From Methanobrevibacter_A acididurans (GTDB lineage Archaea; Methanobacteriota; Methanobacteria; Methanobacteriales; Methanobacteriaceae): a DNA stretch of 64,000 bases. Made by a program: the position numbers and the translations under genes. The stretch is from the NCBI RefSeq assembly GCF_046197875.1, contig NZ_CP166991.1:372001-436000 (forward strand), given 5' to 3'. The notes beneath the pieces were generated by a model that saw only the letters and a program-made list of their open reading frames with translations, had not been told where the DNA came from and ran no database searches. Below, piece after piece: positions 17,397 through 26,270 of the stretch (its first letter is position 1; each line of letters opens with the position of its first letter).

Positions 17397-18083
17397 ATGA
17401 GCTCTGGGGCAGAAAATATAGTTTCTAACATCATGTCTGAAGCTCAGAATAAAGCTGATGGAAATATTCAAGAAGCACAATCTCAAGCAGACACTATCAC
17501 CAAATCTGGTGAAAAGAAAGCTGAGGCTGCTAAAAATCAAATATTAGTAAGTGGTAAAAAACAAGCTGATATGAGACATCAACAAATTATATCTGAAGCT
17601 AAAATGAATGCAAGAAGATTTGAATTAGAAGCTAAAGAAGAAGTAATCAATGCAGCTTTTGATAAAGCTACAAATGATTTAAAAAACATTGCATCTACAG
17701 ATAAAGAAGAATATATTAACGCTTTAGTTGAAATGATTAAAGAATCAGCTACTGAAATTGGTGGTGGAGAACTAATAATTCAACTAAAAGAAGAAGATAT
17801 TCCAAAAATTAAAAGCAATCTAGATGTAATTGCCGCTGAAGTAAAAGCAGTTGTTACAAAAAATAAAAAAGATCAATTAAACCTTAAAAGTATGGCAAAA
17901 ACTGTTTCTGCAAGTACAGGAACAGAAACCAAATTTGTCATAGGTGAACCTATAAACACTATCGGTGGAGTAATAGTTAAAACCAAAAATGGTGAAATTG
18001 AAGTAAATAATACTATAGAATCTAGAATGCTAAGAAACAAAAAAGAATTACGTTCTGAAGTTGCTAAAATATTATTTAAATAG
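17397..18083 (+). CDS. atpE: A-type ATP synthase subunit E
   Basis: 228 residues. A long N-terminal coiled coil (about 1-100, rich in Ala, Gln, Lys and Glu) is followed by a globular C-terminal domain ending in FVIGEPINTIGGVIVKTKNGEIEVNNTIESRM, the typical signature of V/A-type subunit E. It forms the peripheral stalk with H. Starts 13 nt after subunit K with TAGGAGGTC as ribosome site. Confidence 0.95.
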   Translation: MSSGAENIVSNIMSEAQNKADGNIQEAQSQADTITKSGEKKAEAAKNQILVSGKKQADMRHQQIISEAKMNARRFELEAKEEVINAAFDKATNDLKNIASTDKEEYINALVEMIKESATEIGGGELIIQLKEEDIPKIKSNLDVIAAEVKAVVTKNKKDQLNLKSMAKTVSASTGTETKFVIGEPINTIGGVIVKTKNGEIEVNNTIESRMLRNKKELRSEVAKILFK

Positions 18084-18094
18084 GAGGATGAATT

Positions 18095-19249
18095 ATGGCT
18101 GGTGAAATAACTTCAATTGTATCACAATTAGGTCTTACTCCTGAAGTATTCCTAATATTAGTTATCTTTACATTTGTGGTAATAGCTGCAATCGTAGTTG
18201 TTGTTGTAACCGTACCGATCTTAAAAATCTACCCATATCTTAATCCTATTTCTAGAGTAAGAGCACGTAAAGGAAGATTATTAACAGAAAAACAAATTTC
18301 TGAGCTCGTTGAAACTTCAGACATTTCTGAAGTAGAAAACTATTTAAGTGGAATTCCAGATTACAGTGATATCGCTGAAGGAGAATCAGTTGAAAAAACT
18401 TTAGATACTAAAATGGGTGAAACTTATGATGTTGTTGCTAGATTAGTACCAAAAGATATTGCACCTGCATTTAAAGTATTTTCAAAGAAATCTGATATTA
18501 GTAATATTAAAAGTTTACTTGCTGCAAAAGCAGTTGGTCTTAACCAAGACGAAACTTCTAATTTATTAATACCTACTGGAAAATTATACGAAGATATTGA
18601 AAGATTAACTGATGTTAATTCTGTTAATGATGTTGTTGCAGGTTTAGATAATACTGAATACGCAAATGTTTTATCTGAAGCTTTACCAATCTATGAAGAA
18701 AAGAAAGTTTTACTTCCTTTAGATTCTGCTTTAGATAAGTATTACTTACAATCCTTATTAAAAGCAAGAGTAGTACCTTCAGAAGCAAACACTGAAATAT
18801 TATATTCTTATCTTGGAAATCAAGTAGATGTAGCTAACATTAACTTAATAATACGTGCTAAAGCAGATAAATTAGATTATGATGAATTAGAACCATACAT
18901 TTTTAATAATGGTTACCAATTAAGAGAATGGAAACTTAAAGACTTAATGGAATCTGAAGATATACTTGGAGTAATCTCAAGTTTAGATGGAACAAAATAT
19001 GCTGAAGTTTTAAATGCTGTAGTTCCACAGTATAATGAAACAGGTTCAATTGATGTCTTTGAAAAAGCTTTAAATAAATTTTTATCTGAAGCTGCTCACA
19101 CATACTCTATGAAAAAACCATTAGGTATTGGTCCAATAATAGGTTTCTTAACTTTAAAAGAACAAGAAATACATAATCTTAAAGTAATTGCTAGAGCTAA
19201 AAGAGAAAAAGAATTCCCTACATCTCAATTACGGGAGATGTTAGTATGA
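18095..19249 (+). CDS. atpC: A-type ATP synthase subunit C
   Basis: 384 residues. The family's funnel-shaped V-ATPase d/AC39-like domain couples the central stalk to the proteolipid ring. An N-terminal hydrophobic stretch at about 17-45 precedes repeated helical units (NLIIRAKADKLDYDELEPYIF and a closing IGFLTLKEQEIHNLKVIARAKRE), which is the standard ending. AGGAGGATG lies before the ATG, and the stop overlaps the start of subunit F by 4 nt. The N-terminal hydrophobic segment may be a membrane anchor. Confidence 0.95.
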   Translation: MAGEITSIVSQLGLTPEVFLILVIFTFVVIAAIVVVVVTVPILKIYPYLNPISRVRARKGRLLTEKQISELVETSDISEVENYLSGIPDYSDIAEGESVEKTLDTKMGETYDVVARLVPKDIAPAFKVFSKKSDISNIKSLLAAKAVGLNQDETSNLLIPTGKLYEDIERLTDVNSVNDVVAGLDNTEYANVLSEALPIYEEKKVLLPLDSALDKYYLQSLLKARVVPSEANTEILYSYLGNQVDVANINLIIRAKADKLDYDELEPYIFNNGYQLREWKLKDLMESEDILGVISSLDGTKYAEVLNAVVPQYNETGSIDVFEKALNKFLSEAAHTYSMKKPLGIGPIIGFLTLKEQEIHNLKVIARAKREKEFPTSQLREMLV

Positions 19250-19563
19250 GTGAAATAGCTATTATAGGTGATTTAGATACTGTCACCGGTTTTAAACTTG
19301 GTGGAGTAAAAAAAGGTAAAGTTGTTAAAACAGATGAAGAAGCAATAACCGCTTTTGATTCATGTATAAATGAGCAAGTTTCAATTATTTTAATAACAGA
19401 AAAGATTGCAAGCAACATTAGAAAACATATTAATAGAACTATAGGTAATGAAGTTTTACCTATGATTATTGAGATACCTGATAAATCTGGTTCAGAAGCA
19501 ACTGAAAACGAACAAATGACAGACCTTATTAAAAGAGTTATCGGGGTAGAGATGGTTAAATGA
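19246..19563 (+). CDS. atpF: A-type ATP synthase subunit F
   Basis: 105 residues. A small Rossmann-like central-stalk subunit with IAIIGDLDTVTGFKLGGVK at the N-terminus and ISIILITEKIA in the middle, as in the family. ATGA overlap with subunit C at the start and with subunit A at the end (19560) indicates translational coupling. Confidence 0.95.
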   Translation: MSEIAIIGDLDTVTGFKLGGVKKGKVVKTDEEAITAFDSCINEQVSIILITEKIASNIRKHINRTIGNEVLPMIIEIPDKSGSEATENEQMTDLIKRVIGVEMVK

Positions 19564-21317
19564 TTATTGAAGGAAATATTATTAAAGTTGCAGGGCCTGT
19601 TATTCTAGCTGATGGAATGAGAGGAACTCAAATGCACGAAATGGTTAAAGTGGGTGACGATAAACTCATTGGTGAAATCATTGAATTAGAAGGTGACACC
19701 GCAACCATTCAAGTATATGAAGAAACAGCAGGTATTAAACCTGGTGAAAAAATTGAAAGTACCGGAGGTCCATTATCTGTAGAACTCGCACCTGGTATAA
19801 TGGGTTCAATTTATGATGGAATTCAAAGACCTTTAGATGAAATCAAAAAATTAACTGGAGATTACATTGCAAGAGGTATAGATGTTCCTTCCGTAGATAA
19901 AGAAAAGAAATGGGATTTTAAACCTTTAGTAAAAGTAGGAGACAAAGTAATAACAGGAGATCCATTAGGTGAAGTTCAAGAAACTAGTGCTGTTCTTCAT
20001 AAAATATTATTACCTCCAACTATTGAATCTGGAGTAGTTAAATCTATTCAATCAGGCGAACACACTGTAGAAGAAATTATTGCAGAAATTGAAAAAGATG
20101 ATGGTACCATTGCAGAAGTTGCAATGTTACAAAAATGGCCTGTAAGAAAAGGACGTCCTTATAAAGAAAAATTAGATCCAGATATACCATTAGTAACTGG
20201 TCAAAGATCACAAGATACTTTCTTCCCAGTTGCAAAAGGCGGTACAGCTGCAATCCCAGGTCCTTTCGGATCAGGTAAAACTGTAACACAACAACAATTA
20301 GCTAAATGGGCTAATGCAGATATAGTTGTATATATTGGATGCGGTGAACGTGGTAACGAAATGACAGAAGTACTTACTGAATTCCCTTTCCTTGACGATC
20401 CAAAAACAGGTAATCCTCTAATGGATAGAACTATTCTTATTGCTAATACTTCTAATATGCCAGTAGCTGCTCGTGAAGCATGTGTATACACAGGTATTAC
20501 TATTGCAGAATACTTCAGAGATCAAGGTTACGATGTAGCACTTATGGCAGATTCAACTTCCAGATGGGCTGAAGCAATGAGAGAAATCTCAGGAAGACTA
20601 GAAGAAATGCCTGGTGAAGAAGGTTACCCAGCATACTTAGCATCAAGATTAGCACAATTCTATGAAAGAGCAGGAAGAATTCATACTTTAGGATCTACTG
20701 AATTAGAATCTTCTATTAGTGTTGTTGGAGCAGTATCCCCTCCAGGAGGAGATTTATCTGAACCTGTTACTCAAAACACATTACGTATATGTAAAGTATT
20801 TTGGGCATTAGATGCATCATTAGCAGATAAACGTCACTTCCCTTCAATTAATTGGTTAACTAGTTACTCATTATATGTTGACGATATTGAAGGCTGGTGG
20901 TCTAATGAAGTAGGAAATGATTGGAGACCAAATCGTGATAAAGCAATGGCTTTATTACAAAGAGAATCCGAACTTGAAGAAATTGTTCAATTAGTTGGTC
21001 CAGATGCTTTACCTGATTTAGATAGAGTAACCTTAGAAACTACTCGTATGTTAAGAGAAGATTTCTTAGGACAAAATGCTTTTGATGATGTCGATACATA
21101 CTGTCCTCCTCAAAAACAACATGATATGCTTAAAATAATATTATTATTCCAAGATGAAGCATCCGCAGCTGTTAAAAAAGGAGCAGACATAAAAGATATT
21201 GTTGCATTAACTGTAAAAGACCAAATTGCAAGAATGAAATATGTTCCTTCTGAAGAATTCGCAGCTAAAGCTAAAGAAATTGAAGCTGAAGTAGTTAAAG
21301 AATGTAGTGAGGTGTAA
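19560..21317 (+). CDS. atpA: A-type ATP synthase catalytic subunit A
   Basis: 585 residues, normal for the family and without an intein. Carries the 'non-homologous region' characteristic of A/V-type catalytic subunits (about 110-200), the P-loop GPFGSGKT at 234-241, GERGNEMTE and the arginine-containing SSRLAQFYERAGR region. Catalyses ATP synthesis at the A/B interface. Overlaps subunit F by 4 nt; the stop is close to the start of subunit B. Confidence 0.97.
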   Translation: MIIEGNIIKVAGPVILADGMRGTQMHEMVKVGDDKLIGEIIELEGDTATIQVYEETAGIKPGEKIESTGGPLSVELAPGIMGSIYDGIQRPLDEIKKLTGDYIARGIDVPSVDKEKKWDFKPLVKVGDKVITGDPLGEVQETSAVLHKILLPPTIESGVVKSIQSGEHTVEEIIAEIEKDDGTIAEVAMLQKWPVRKGRPYKEKLDPDIPLVTGQRSQDTFFPVAKGGTAAIPGPFGSGKTVTQQQLAKWANADIVVYIGCGERGNEMTEVLTEFPFLDDPKTGNPLMDRTILIANTSNMPVAAREACVYTGITIAEYFRDQGYDVALMADSTSRWAEAMREISGRLEEMPGEEGYPAYLASRLAQFYERAGRIHTLGSTELESSISVVGAVSPPGGDLSEPVTQNTLRICKVFWALDASLADKRHFPSINWLTSYSLYVDDIEGWWSNEVGNDWRPNRDKAMALLQRESELEEIVQLVGPDALPDLDRVTLETTRMLREDFLGQNAFDDVDTYCPPQKQHDMLKIILLFQDEASAAVKKGADIKDIVALTVKDQIARMKYVPSEEFAAKAKEIEAEVVKECSEV

Positions 21318-21321
21318 ACAA

Positions 21322-22716
21322 ATGAATACTGATATTAAAACAAGAGAATACACCACAGTTACAGAAGTTACCGGTCCTTTAATGGTCGTTGATGGAGTTG
21401 AAGGTGTAGGTTACAACGAAATTGTAGAAATTGAAACTCCTAACGGAGAACACAGACAAGGACAAGTTTTAGAAGTAAAACAAGATGTTGCAGTTATTCA
21501 AGTATTTGAAGGTACAAGTGATTTAAACACTAAAAACACTAAAACTAGATTTACTGGTGAAACAGCAAAAATCGGTGTATCCAAAGAAATGATGGGACGT
21601 ATCTTTAATGGTACTGGTAAACCTATTGATGGTGGTCCTGAAATAATTCCTGAAAAAGAATTAGATATTAATGGAGCACCAATGAATCCAGCATCTCGTG
21701 AATTCCCAGAAGAATTTATTCAAACTGGTATATCAACTATTGATGGAATGAATACTTTAGTAAGAGGACAAAAATTACCAATCTTTTCAGGATCTGGTTT
21801 ACCTCATAATGATTTAGCAGCACAAATTGCTAGACAAGCTAGAGTATTAGGTGGAGAATCTGAATTTGCAGTAATATTTGCTGCAATGGGTATTACTCAC
21901 GAAGAAGCAAATTTCTTTATGCGAGATTTTGAAAGAACTGGAGCATTAGAAAAAGTAACAGTTTTCATGAACCTTGCAGATGACCCTGCTATTGAAAGAA
22001 TTTTAACTCCAAAAATGGCTTTAACAACTGCTGAATATTTAGCTTTTGAAAAGGATATGCAAGTATTAGTTATATTAACTGATATTACAAATTACTGTGA
22101 AGCATTAAGAGAAATTTCTGCAGCAAGAGATGAAGTACCTGGAAGACGTGGATATCCTGGATACATGTATACTGATTTAGCTGGTATGTATGAACGTGCA
22201 GGCCGTATACAAGGAAAAGAAGGATCAATCACTCAAATGCCTATTCTTGTAATGCCTCAAGATGATATTACTCACCCTATTCCGGATTTAACTGGATATA
22301 TTACAGAAGGACAAATTGTACTTAATCGTAATCTTCACAGAAAAGGTATTTACCCTCCTGTAGATCCATTACCATCCTTATCTCGTTTAATGGGTGGGGG
22401 TATTGGAGAAGGAAAAACTCGTCCAGACCACAGTGGTGTATCTGACCAACTTTATTCTGCTTATGCAGAAGGTCGTGAATTAAGAGATTTAGTTGCTGTA
22501 GTAGGTGAAGAAGCTCTTACAGAAAGAGATCGTAAATTTTTAGAATTTGCTGATAATTTCGAAAACCAATTTATTACACAAGCTAAAGATGAAGATAGAA
22601 GTATTGAAGAAACCTTAGATCTTGGTTGGAAACTTTTAAGTATCTTACCTAAAAATGAACTCAAAAGAGTTAAAGATGAATTCATTGATCAATATCTTCC
22701 AAAGGCTGAAGAATAA
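21322..22716 (+). CDS. atpB: A-type ATP synthase regulatory subunit B
   Basis: 464 residues from the ATG at 21322 (MNTDIKTREYTTVTEVTGPLM), preceded by GAGGTG. As in other B subunits the P-loop is degenerate: GSGLPHNDLA replaces the usual lysine-containing loop, consistent with a non-catalytic nucleotide site. DLAGMYERAGR and PSLSRLMGGGIGEGKTR are diagnostic. An in-frame upstream ATG at 21307 lies inside subunit A and lacks a ribosome site. Confidence 0.97.
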   Translation: MNTDIKTREYTTVTEVTGPLMVVDGVEGVGYNEIVEIETPNGEHRQGQVLEVKQDVAVIQVFEGTSDLNTKNTKTRFTGETAKIGVSKEMMGRIFNGTGKPIDGGPEIIPEKELDINGAPMNPASREFPEEFIQTGISTIDGMNTLVRGQKLPIFSGSGLPHNDLAAQIARQARVLGGESEFAVIFAAMGITHEEANFFMRDFERTGALEKVTVFMNLADDPAIERILTPKMALTTAEYLAFEKDMQVLVILTDITNYCEALREISAARDEVPGRRGYPGYMYTDLAGMYERAGRIQGKEGSITQMPILVMPQDDITHPIPDLTGYITEGQIVLNRNLHRKGIYPPVDPLPSLSRLMGGGIGEGKTRPDHSGVSDQLYSAYAEGRELRDLVAVVGEEALTERDRKFLEFADNFENQFITQAKDEDRSIEETLDLGWKLLSILPKNELKRVKDEFIDQYLPKAEE

Positions 22717-22777
22717 GATAAAACTATATGATATTAATTTTCAATTAATATCTAATATCTTTATTTAGGAGGATAAA

Positions 22778-23716
22778 ATGGCAGAAGAAATAATAAGCGG
22801 GATAAATCCAACTCGAATGGAGTTACTTGCCCTCAAAGATAGAGAACAACTTGCAGTTAAAGGTCACAGTTTACTTAAAGAAAAACGTGATGCTTTAATT
22901 AAAGAGTTTTTCGATATTTTAGATAAAGTTCAAGGAGCTCGAGATGAATTGAATGAAGAACTCGCAGAAGCTTATGAAGATTTAACTGCAGCTCAAATCC
23001 AAATGGGTGATTTAGCTGTTCAAAAAGCAGCTCTTTCTGTTACTGAATCTATGGATGTTGATATTAAATCTAGGAATATTATGGGTGTTTCCGTACCTGT
23101 AATTGATATGAAAGCACAAAATAGAACTATTCTAGATCGTGGTTATGGATTCAATGATACATCTATTAGGTTAGATGAAGCAGCTAAGAAATTCGAGCAT
23201 TGTTTAAAATTATCCATTCAACTTGGAGAAATTGAAAAAACAATTTATTTATTAGCAGCTGAAATTGAAGCAACTAAACGTCGGGTAAATGCTCTTGAAC
23301 ATATTATGGTTCCAAGATTACAAGCAACTATCAAATCCATTGATATGAGATTACAAGAAATGGAAAGAGAAAACTTCGTTAGACTTAAAATGATTCGTGC
23401 TACAATAGAAAAGAGTCAAGAAAGTGGAATTGAAGATGCTAAGAATTCTCGTCAAGATTATGAAGCTAAAGAATTAGCTGAAGCTGAAAAATTAGCTAAA
23501 AAAGAATCTACTATTGGTAAAGTTAAGGAAGCTGTAAAAAGCAAAATTCCTTCTAAAACTAAAAAGGATTCAGAAAAAACAGAAGAATCTACTTCCAAAG
23601 TAAAAGCGGAAGTTGAAAAACCTGTTAAAAAATCTTCTAAGAATAACGATGAAAAATCTGTGGATGAAGAAAAACCAAAGAAAAAATTTAAAATGAAATC
23701 ATTTAAAATTAGATAA
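22778..23716 (+). CDS. atpD: A-type ATP synthase subunit D with long basic tail
   Basis: 312 residues. The central rotor stalk subunit proper covers about 1-220: the two long coiled-coil arms with INPTRMELLALK at the start and TKRRVNALEHIMVPRLQATIKSI near 165-188. The remaining 85-90 residues are a Lys/Glu/Ser-rich, probably disordered extension ending in KPKKKFKMKSFKIR. Many archaeal D subunits end near 210-230, so this tail is extra. AGGAGGATAAA precedes the ATG; last gene of the operon, 61 nt after subunit B. Confidence 0.95.
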   Translation: MAEEIISGINPTRMELLALKDREQLAVKGHSLLKEKRDALIKEFFDILDKVQGARDELNEELAEAYEDLTAAQIQMGDLAVQKAALSVTESMDVDIKSRNIMGVSVPVIDMKAQNRTILDRGYGFNDTSIRLDEAAKKFEHCLKLSIQLGEIEKTIYLLAAEIEATKRRVNALEHIMVPRLQATIKSIDMRLQEMERENFVRLKMIRATIEKSQESGIEDAKNSRQDYEAKELAEAEKLAKKESTIGKVKEAVKSKIPSKTKKDSEKTEESTSKVKAEVEKPVKKSSKNNDEKSVDEEKPKKKFKMKSFKIR

Positions 23717-23776
23717 TTAAAATTTTATTATTTAGTTTTAATATTTTTATTAATTTTTTTCTAAAAATAAAACACG

Positions 23777-23822
23777 GAGTCTGAAATTTTATTATTAAAT
23801 ATAAAATTTTTTAATGACTCTT
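23777..23822 (+). terminator. Hairpin after the ATP synthase operon
   Basis: GAGTC (23777-23781) and AAATTTTAT (23784-23792) pair with ATAAAATTT (23801-23809) and GACTC (23816-23820), followed by a T-rich stretch (23821-23840). The GC-containing outer stem stands out in an otherwise A/T region. It is a reasonable terminator or 3'-stability element for the operon. Confidence 0.5.
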
Positions 23823-23929
23823 TTTATAATTTTTTTCATGCTTAAAATTATATATTAGTTTTTTTAATATTATATTACTAAAAAATTTTCAAATTTTTGT
23901 AAGTGCTTAATTTTTAGAAGTGTGGATTT

Positions 23930-24085
23930 ATGCAAAGAAACCCTATAGATCAATTTATGAAAGATCCAGATCATGTTGCTAAAGTGTTTATAATAATTCA
24001 AATTGTTCAAATTGCTACTACTGCAATTTTAGTTATAGGAACAATTCTTTTTATATTATATTTAGCAGGTGTTATTCATTTTTAA
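23930..24085 (+). CDS. Small single-span membrane protein, 51 residues
   Basis: A short ORF reading MQRNPIDQFMKDPDHVAK then a hydrophobic helix (about 19-49) of Ile, Val, Leu and Thr residues, ending AGVIHF. The charged N-terminus followed by one or two tightly packed membrane segments is typical of real small membrane proteins, and GTGGATTT precedes the ATG. It lies 213 nt behind the ATP synthase operon and overlaps by 4 nt, tail to tail, the ATP-grasp gene on the other strand. Function unknown; a link to the ATP synthase membrane part is only positional. Confidence 0.6.
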   Translation: MQRNPIDQFMKDPDHVAKVFIIIQIVQIATTAILVIGTILFILYLAGVIHF

Positions 24086-25353
24086 ATATTTTTAATATTT
24101 TCGTTTATTGCACTTTCAATTGCATTACTATTTTTAATTAATTTTTTTACATTATTTGCTTGGTCTATTATTGTGACTAAAGGTTGATTTTTTTCTATTA
24201 TCACATTTGGGTAAGGTATATCAAATACATTATCTTTATTTAAATTTCCTATTTTTATAGTATTTGTTGAATATATTATCTTTTTAAAACTATACCCGTT
24301 ATATTCCGGTATTTCTATTATTTTTCCTTGGCATGCTTTAATATGAGCATCTAATAAATTTATTTTTAAAAGTTTTTCAATACATTCATATGTGCCTTGT
24401 ACACGAGGGTTTACTTCAATAATATAAATATCATTTTCTAATATGTTGTTGTTTTTGGTATTTTCAGATAATATCATGTCAACCCCATTAGATCCAATTA
24501 ATTTTAAATCTTTAATTATTTCTTGGGATATTTGATTCATGTCTTCGTTTAAATTATCTATACCTATTTCATCATTTGGTATTGTGTATTCATTTAAGCT
24601 TTGTAAACTTTTAATATTCAATGGTATTATATTCCCATTATAAACAAAGGATTTATTTTTCTGATAATCATTAATTGTTAATAATCGACTATTTATTATG
24701 GTTTTTGTTTCATGATTGTTACTTAATACGGATGAACTGATATTTATTCCTTTAATATTTTCTTGTAATATTAATTCTTGATTTTCAGTAATTTTTTCTA
24801 ATTTTTCACTATTTCTTTCATTACATTTAAATTCATTTAAGGTATTATAATTTAATAAGTTGACCCCATAACCACCACTTCCTTTACGTGGTTTTAGGAT
24901 ATATGAGTTGTCTACATTATTTTTTAGAATTTCTTCAACTTCATGTATATCTTTTATCTTAAAAGTTTCAGGGGTTAAAAATTTATTACAAATATGTTTA
25001 TAAAACTTATATTTATCTTCAACTTCACCAACATTTTTATTACCTAAAATTTTTCCACGATACTTTTTAAAATCACCTACAAAATCTGAGGAGGAAATAC
25101 CTGCACACAAAATAATATAATCCACTTTTTCTAAAAAATCCCTAGATTTATCCAAAAGTTCTAATGGATCATATTTTTCTTCAAAAATGCCACAAGACTC
25201 ATTTACTTTTTGATTAAGTAAATGTATTTCATCATAAGGTTTATTAAAATCATAAGTAGCATAATAACTACTGGAATATACCTCAAAATTTAACTTAAGT
25301 GCTGAATTAACAAGAGGTCTAGTATTAACTCCCATAATAAGTAATTTTTTCAT
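24082..25353 (-). CDS. ATP-grasp carboligase-like protein (COG2232 type)
   Basis: About 423 residues from the ATG at 25353, which is well spaced from AGGAG; an in-frame TTG at 25362 lies only 3 nt from it. The N-terminus has a Rossmann-like MKKLLIMGVNTRPLVNSA, the centre ILKPRKGSGGYGVNLL (Lys and Gly loop binding ATP) and QELILQENIKGINISSS, and the metal site is GVDMIL...IYIIEVNPRVQGTYECIE. This is the ATP-grasp fold of enzymes that join a carboxylate to an amine. Related genes occur with wall-ligase genes in pseudomurein makers, and MurT/GatD genes lie 2.5 kb away, so a wall role is possible but not shown. Confidence 0.8.
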   Translation of the reverse strand: MKKLLIMGVNTRPLVNSALKLNFEVYSSSYYATYDFNKPYDEIHLLNQKVNESCGIFEEKYDPLELLDKSRDFLEKVDYIILCAGISSSDFVGDFKKYRGKILGNKNVGEVEDKYKFYKHICNKFLTPETFKIKDIHEVEEILKNNVDNSYILKPRKGSGGYGVNLLNYNTLNEFKCNERNSEKLEKITENQELILQENIKGINISSSVLSNNHETKTIINSRLLTINDYQKNKSFVYNGNIIPLNIKSLQSLNEYTIPNDEIGIDNLNEDMNQISQEIIKDLKLIGSNGVDMILSENTKNNNILENDIYIIEVNPRVQGTYECIEKLLKINLLDAHIKACQGKIIEIPEYNGYSFKKIIYSTNTIKIGNLNKDNVFDIPYPNVIIEKNQPLVTIIDQANNVKKLIKNSNAIESAINENIKNI

Positions 25354-25466
25354 AATTATCAAATTCTCCTAAAAATTAATTTAATTTTATAAAAAAATAG
25401 ATGAATTTATAAAGCAATATAAAAAATTTTAAAAACAGTTAAAAAAATAGCTTTTTATAGATAATA

Positions 25467-25538
25467 TAGTCCCGAGCGGAGTCGAACCGCCGTCTCCGGG
25501 TCCAAAGCCTAGAAGGATTACCACTACCCTACGGGACT
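25467..25538 (-). tRNA. tRNA-Gln (anticodon TTG)
   Basis: 72 nt on the minus strand. The acceptor stem AGTCCCG pairs with CGGGACT, the T-arm contains GGTTCGACTCC, and the anticodon loop is CTTTGGA with anticodon TTG. The discriminator is A, and CCA is not encoded. It is the only GC-rich island in this AT-rich intergenic stretch. In methanogens this tRNA is normally charged through Glu-tRNA-Gln amidation by GatDE. Confidence 0.95.
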
Positions 25539-25633
25539 AAAAATCAGTTGCAATACACAGATTACAACATATTATTATATTCTTCAATCTCCTATTTAAA
25601 CTTATCGTATAATTTATTTAAAAAATATAATTT

Positions 25634-26029
25634 TTATAAAAATTTTTGATAAAACAAACATTTATCAATCCAACCACAATCCCCACAAATACTTTTCAAA
25701 CTATATTTAGAATTAAATATATTATTTATTTCTTTAAATAATTCATCTGTTTGAAATTCTTTGTCAGAATTTTGAATCTTACTTAAAATTGTTTCATCCA
25801 TTAATACAATATTTTCATTAGTCCTAAAATCTTTACAAAAACCTTTTTCATTAAGATTAGGGCAAAATTTACAAATATCATCTGCTGAATTACATAAACC
25901 AACTAAATTATTCTTATTTTTTAAAATTTTCACTATATAATTCATATTTTTAACAAATTCATCACTATAACCATATCCTTGATATCCTTGAAGGCATAAT
26001 AAATGATGAGCTCGAAGTTTAATTTTCAT
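25634..26029 (-). CDS. DUF1284 family cysteine-rich protein
   Basis: 131 residues. Begins KIKLRAHHLLCLQGYQGYGYS, the defining DUF1284 opening, and contains Cys pairs CNSADDICKFCPN...GFCKDF and SICGDCGWIDKCLFYQ, a pattern suited to an Fe-S cluster or zinc. Biochemical role unknown. Transcribed in the same direction as the tRNA-Gln and bioY, probably separately. Confidence 0.85.
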   Translation of the reverse strand: MKIKLRAHHLLCLQGYQGYGYSDEFVKNMNYIVKILKNKNNLVGLCNSADDICKFCPNLNEKGFCKDFRTNENIVLMDETILSKIQNSDKEFQTDELFKEINNIFNSKYSLKSICGDCGWIDKCLFYQKFL

Positions 26030-26062
26030 AAAAATATAATTCCTCTTAAATTAATTAAGTTT

Positions 26063-26203
26063 TCATAATTCTTGATACATTAATAATTGTTCTAATGGAG
26101 TATTACAAGAATTTTTCTTTTTAGACTTCTTATGCTTATGATTTTCTGATTGATATTTTTTATCAGATTCTTTAACTTTTTCAAAGAATTCTAAAACATT
26201 CAT
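26063..26203 (-). CDS. Possible 46-residue basic protein
   Basis: An ORF between bioY and the DUF1284 gene reading MNVLEFFEKVKESDKKYQSE followed by a Lys/His/Ser-rich middle and NTPLEQLLMYQEL. GGGATTTGAT precedes the ATG, a weak ribosome site. Amphipathic ends with a very basic centre make it a credible small protein, but there is no family match that I recognise and it could be chance. Confidence 0.4.
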   Translation of the reverse strand: MNVLEFFEKVKESDKKYQSENHKHKKSKKKNSCNTPLEQLLMYQEL

Positions 26204-26270
26204 TTTATCAAATCCCAAAAATATGACAAAATATTACTATAAATTAAAAAATAAAAAAAGTAAAAAATAT

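Noticed and set aside
20077..20491. Minus-strand ORFs inside atpA and other operon genes.
   Set aside because: They are antisense shadows of conserved coding sequence with no ribosome site.
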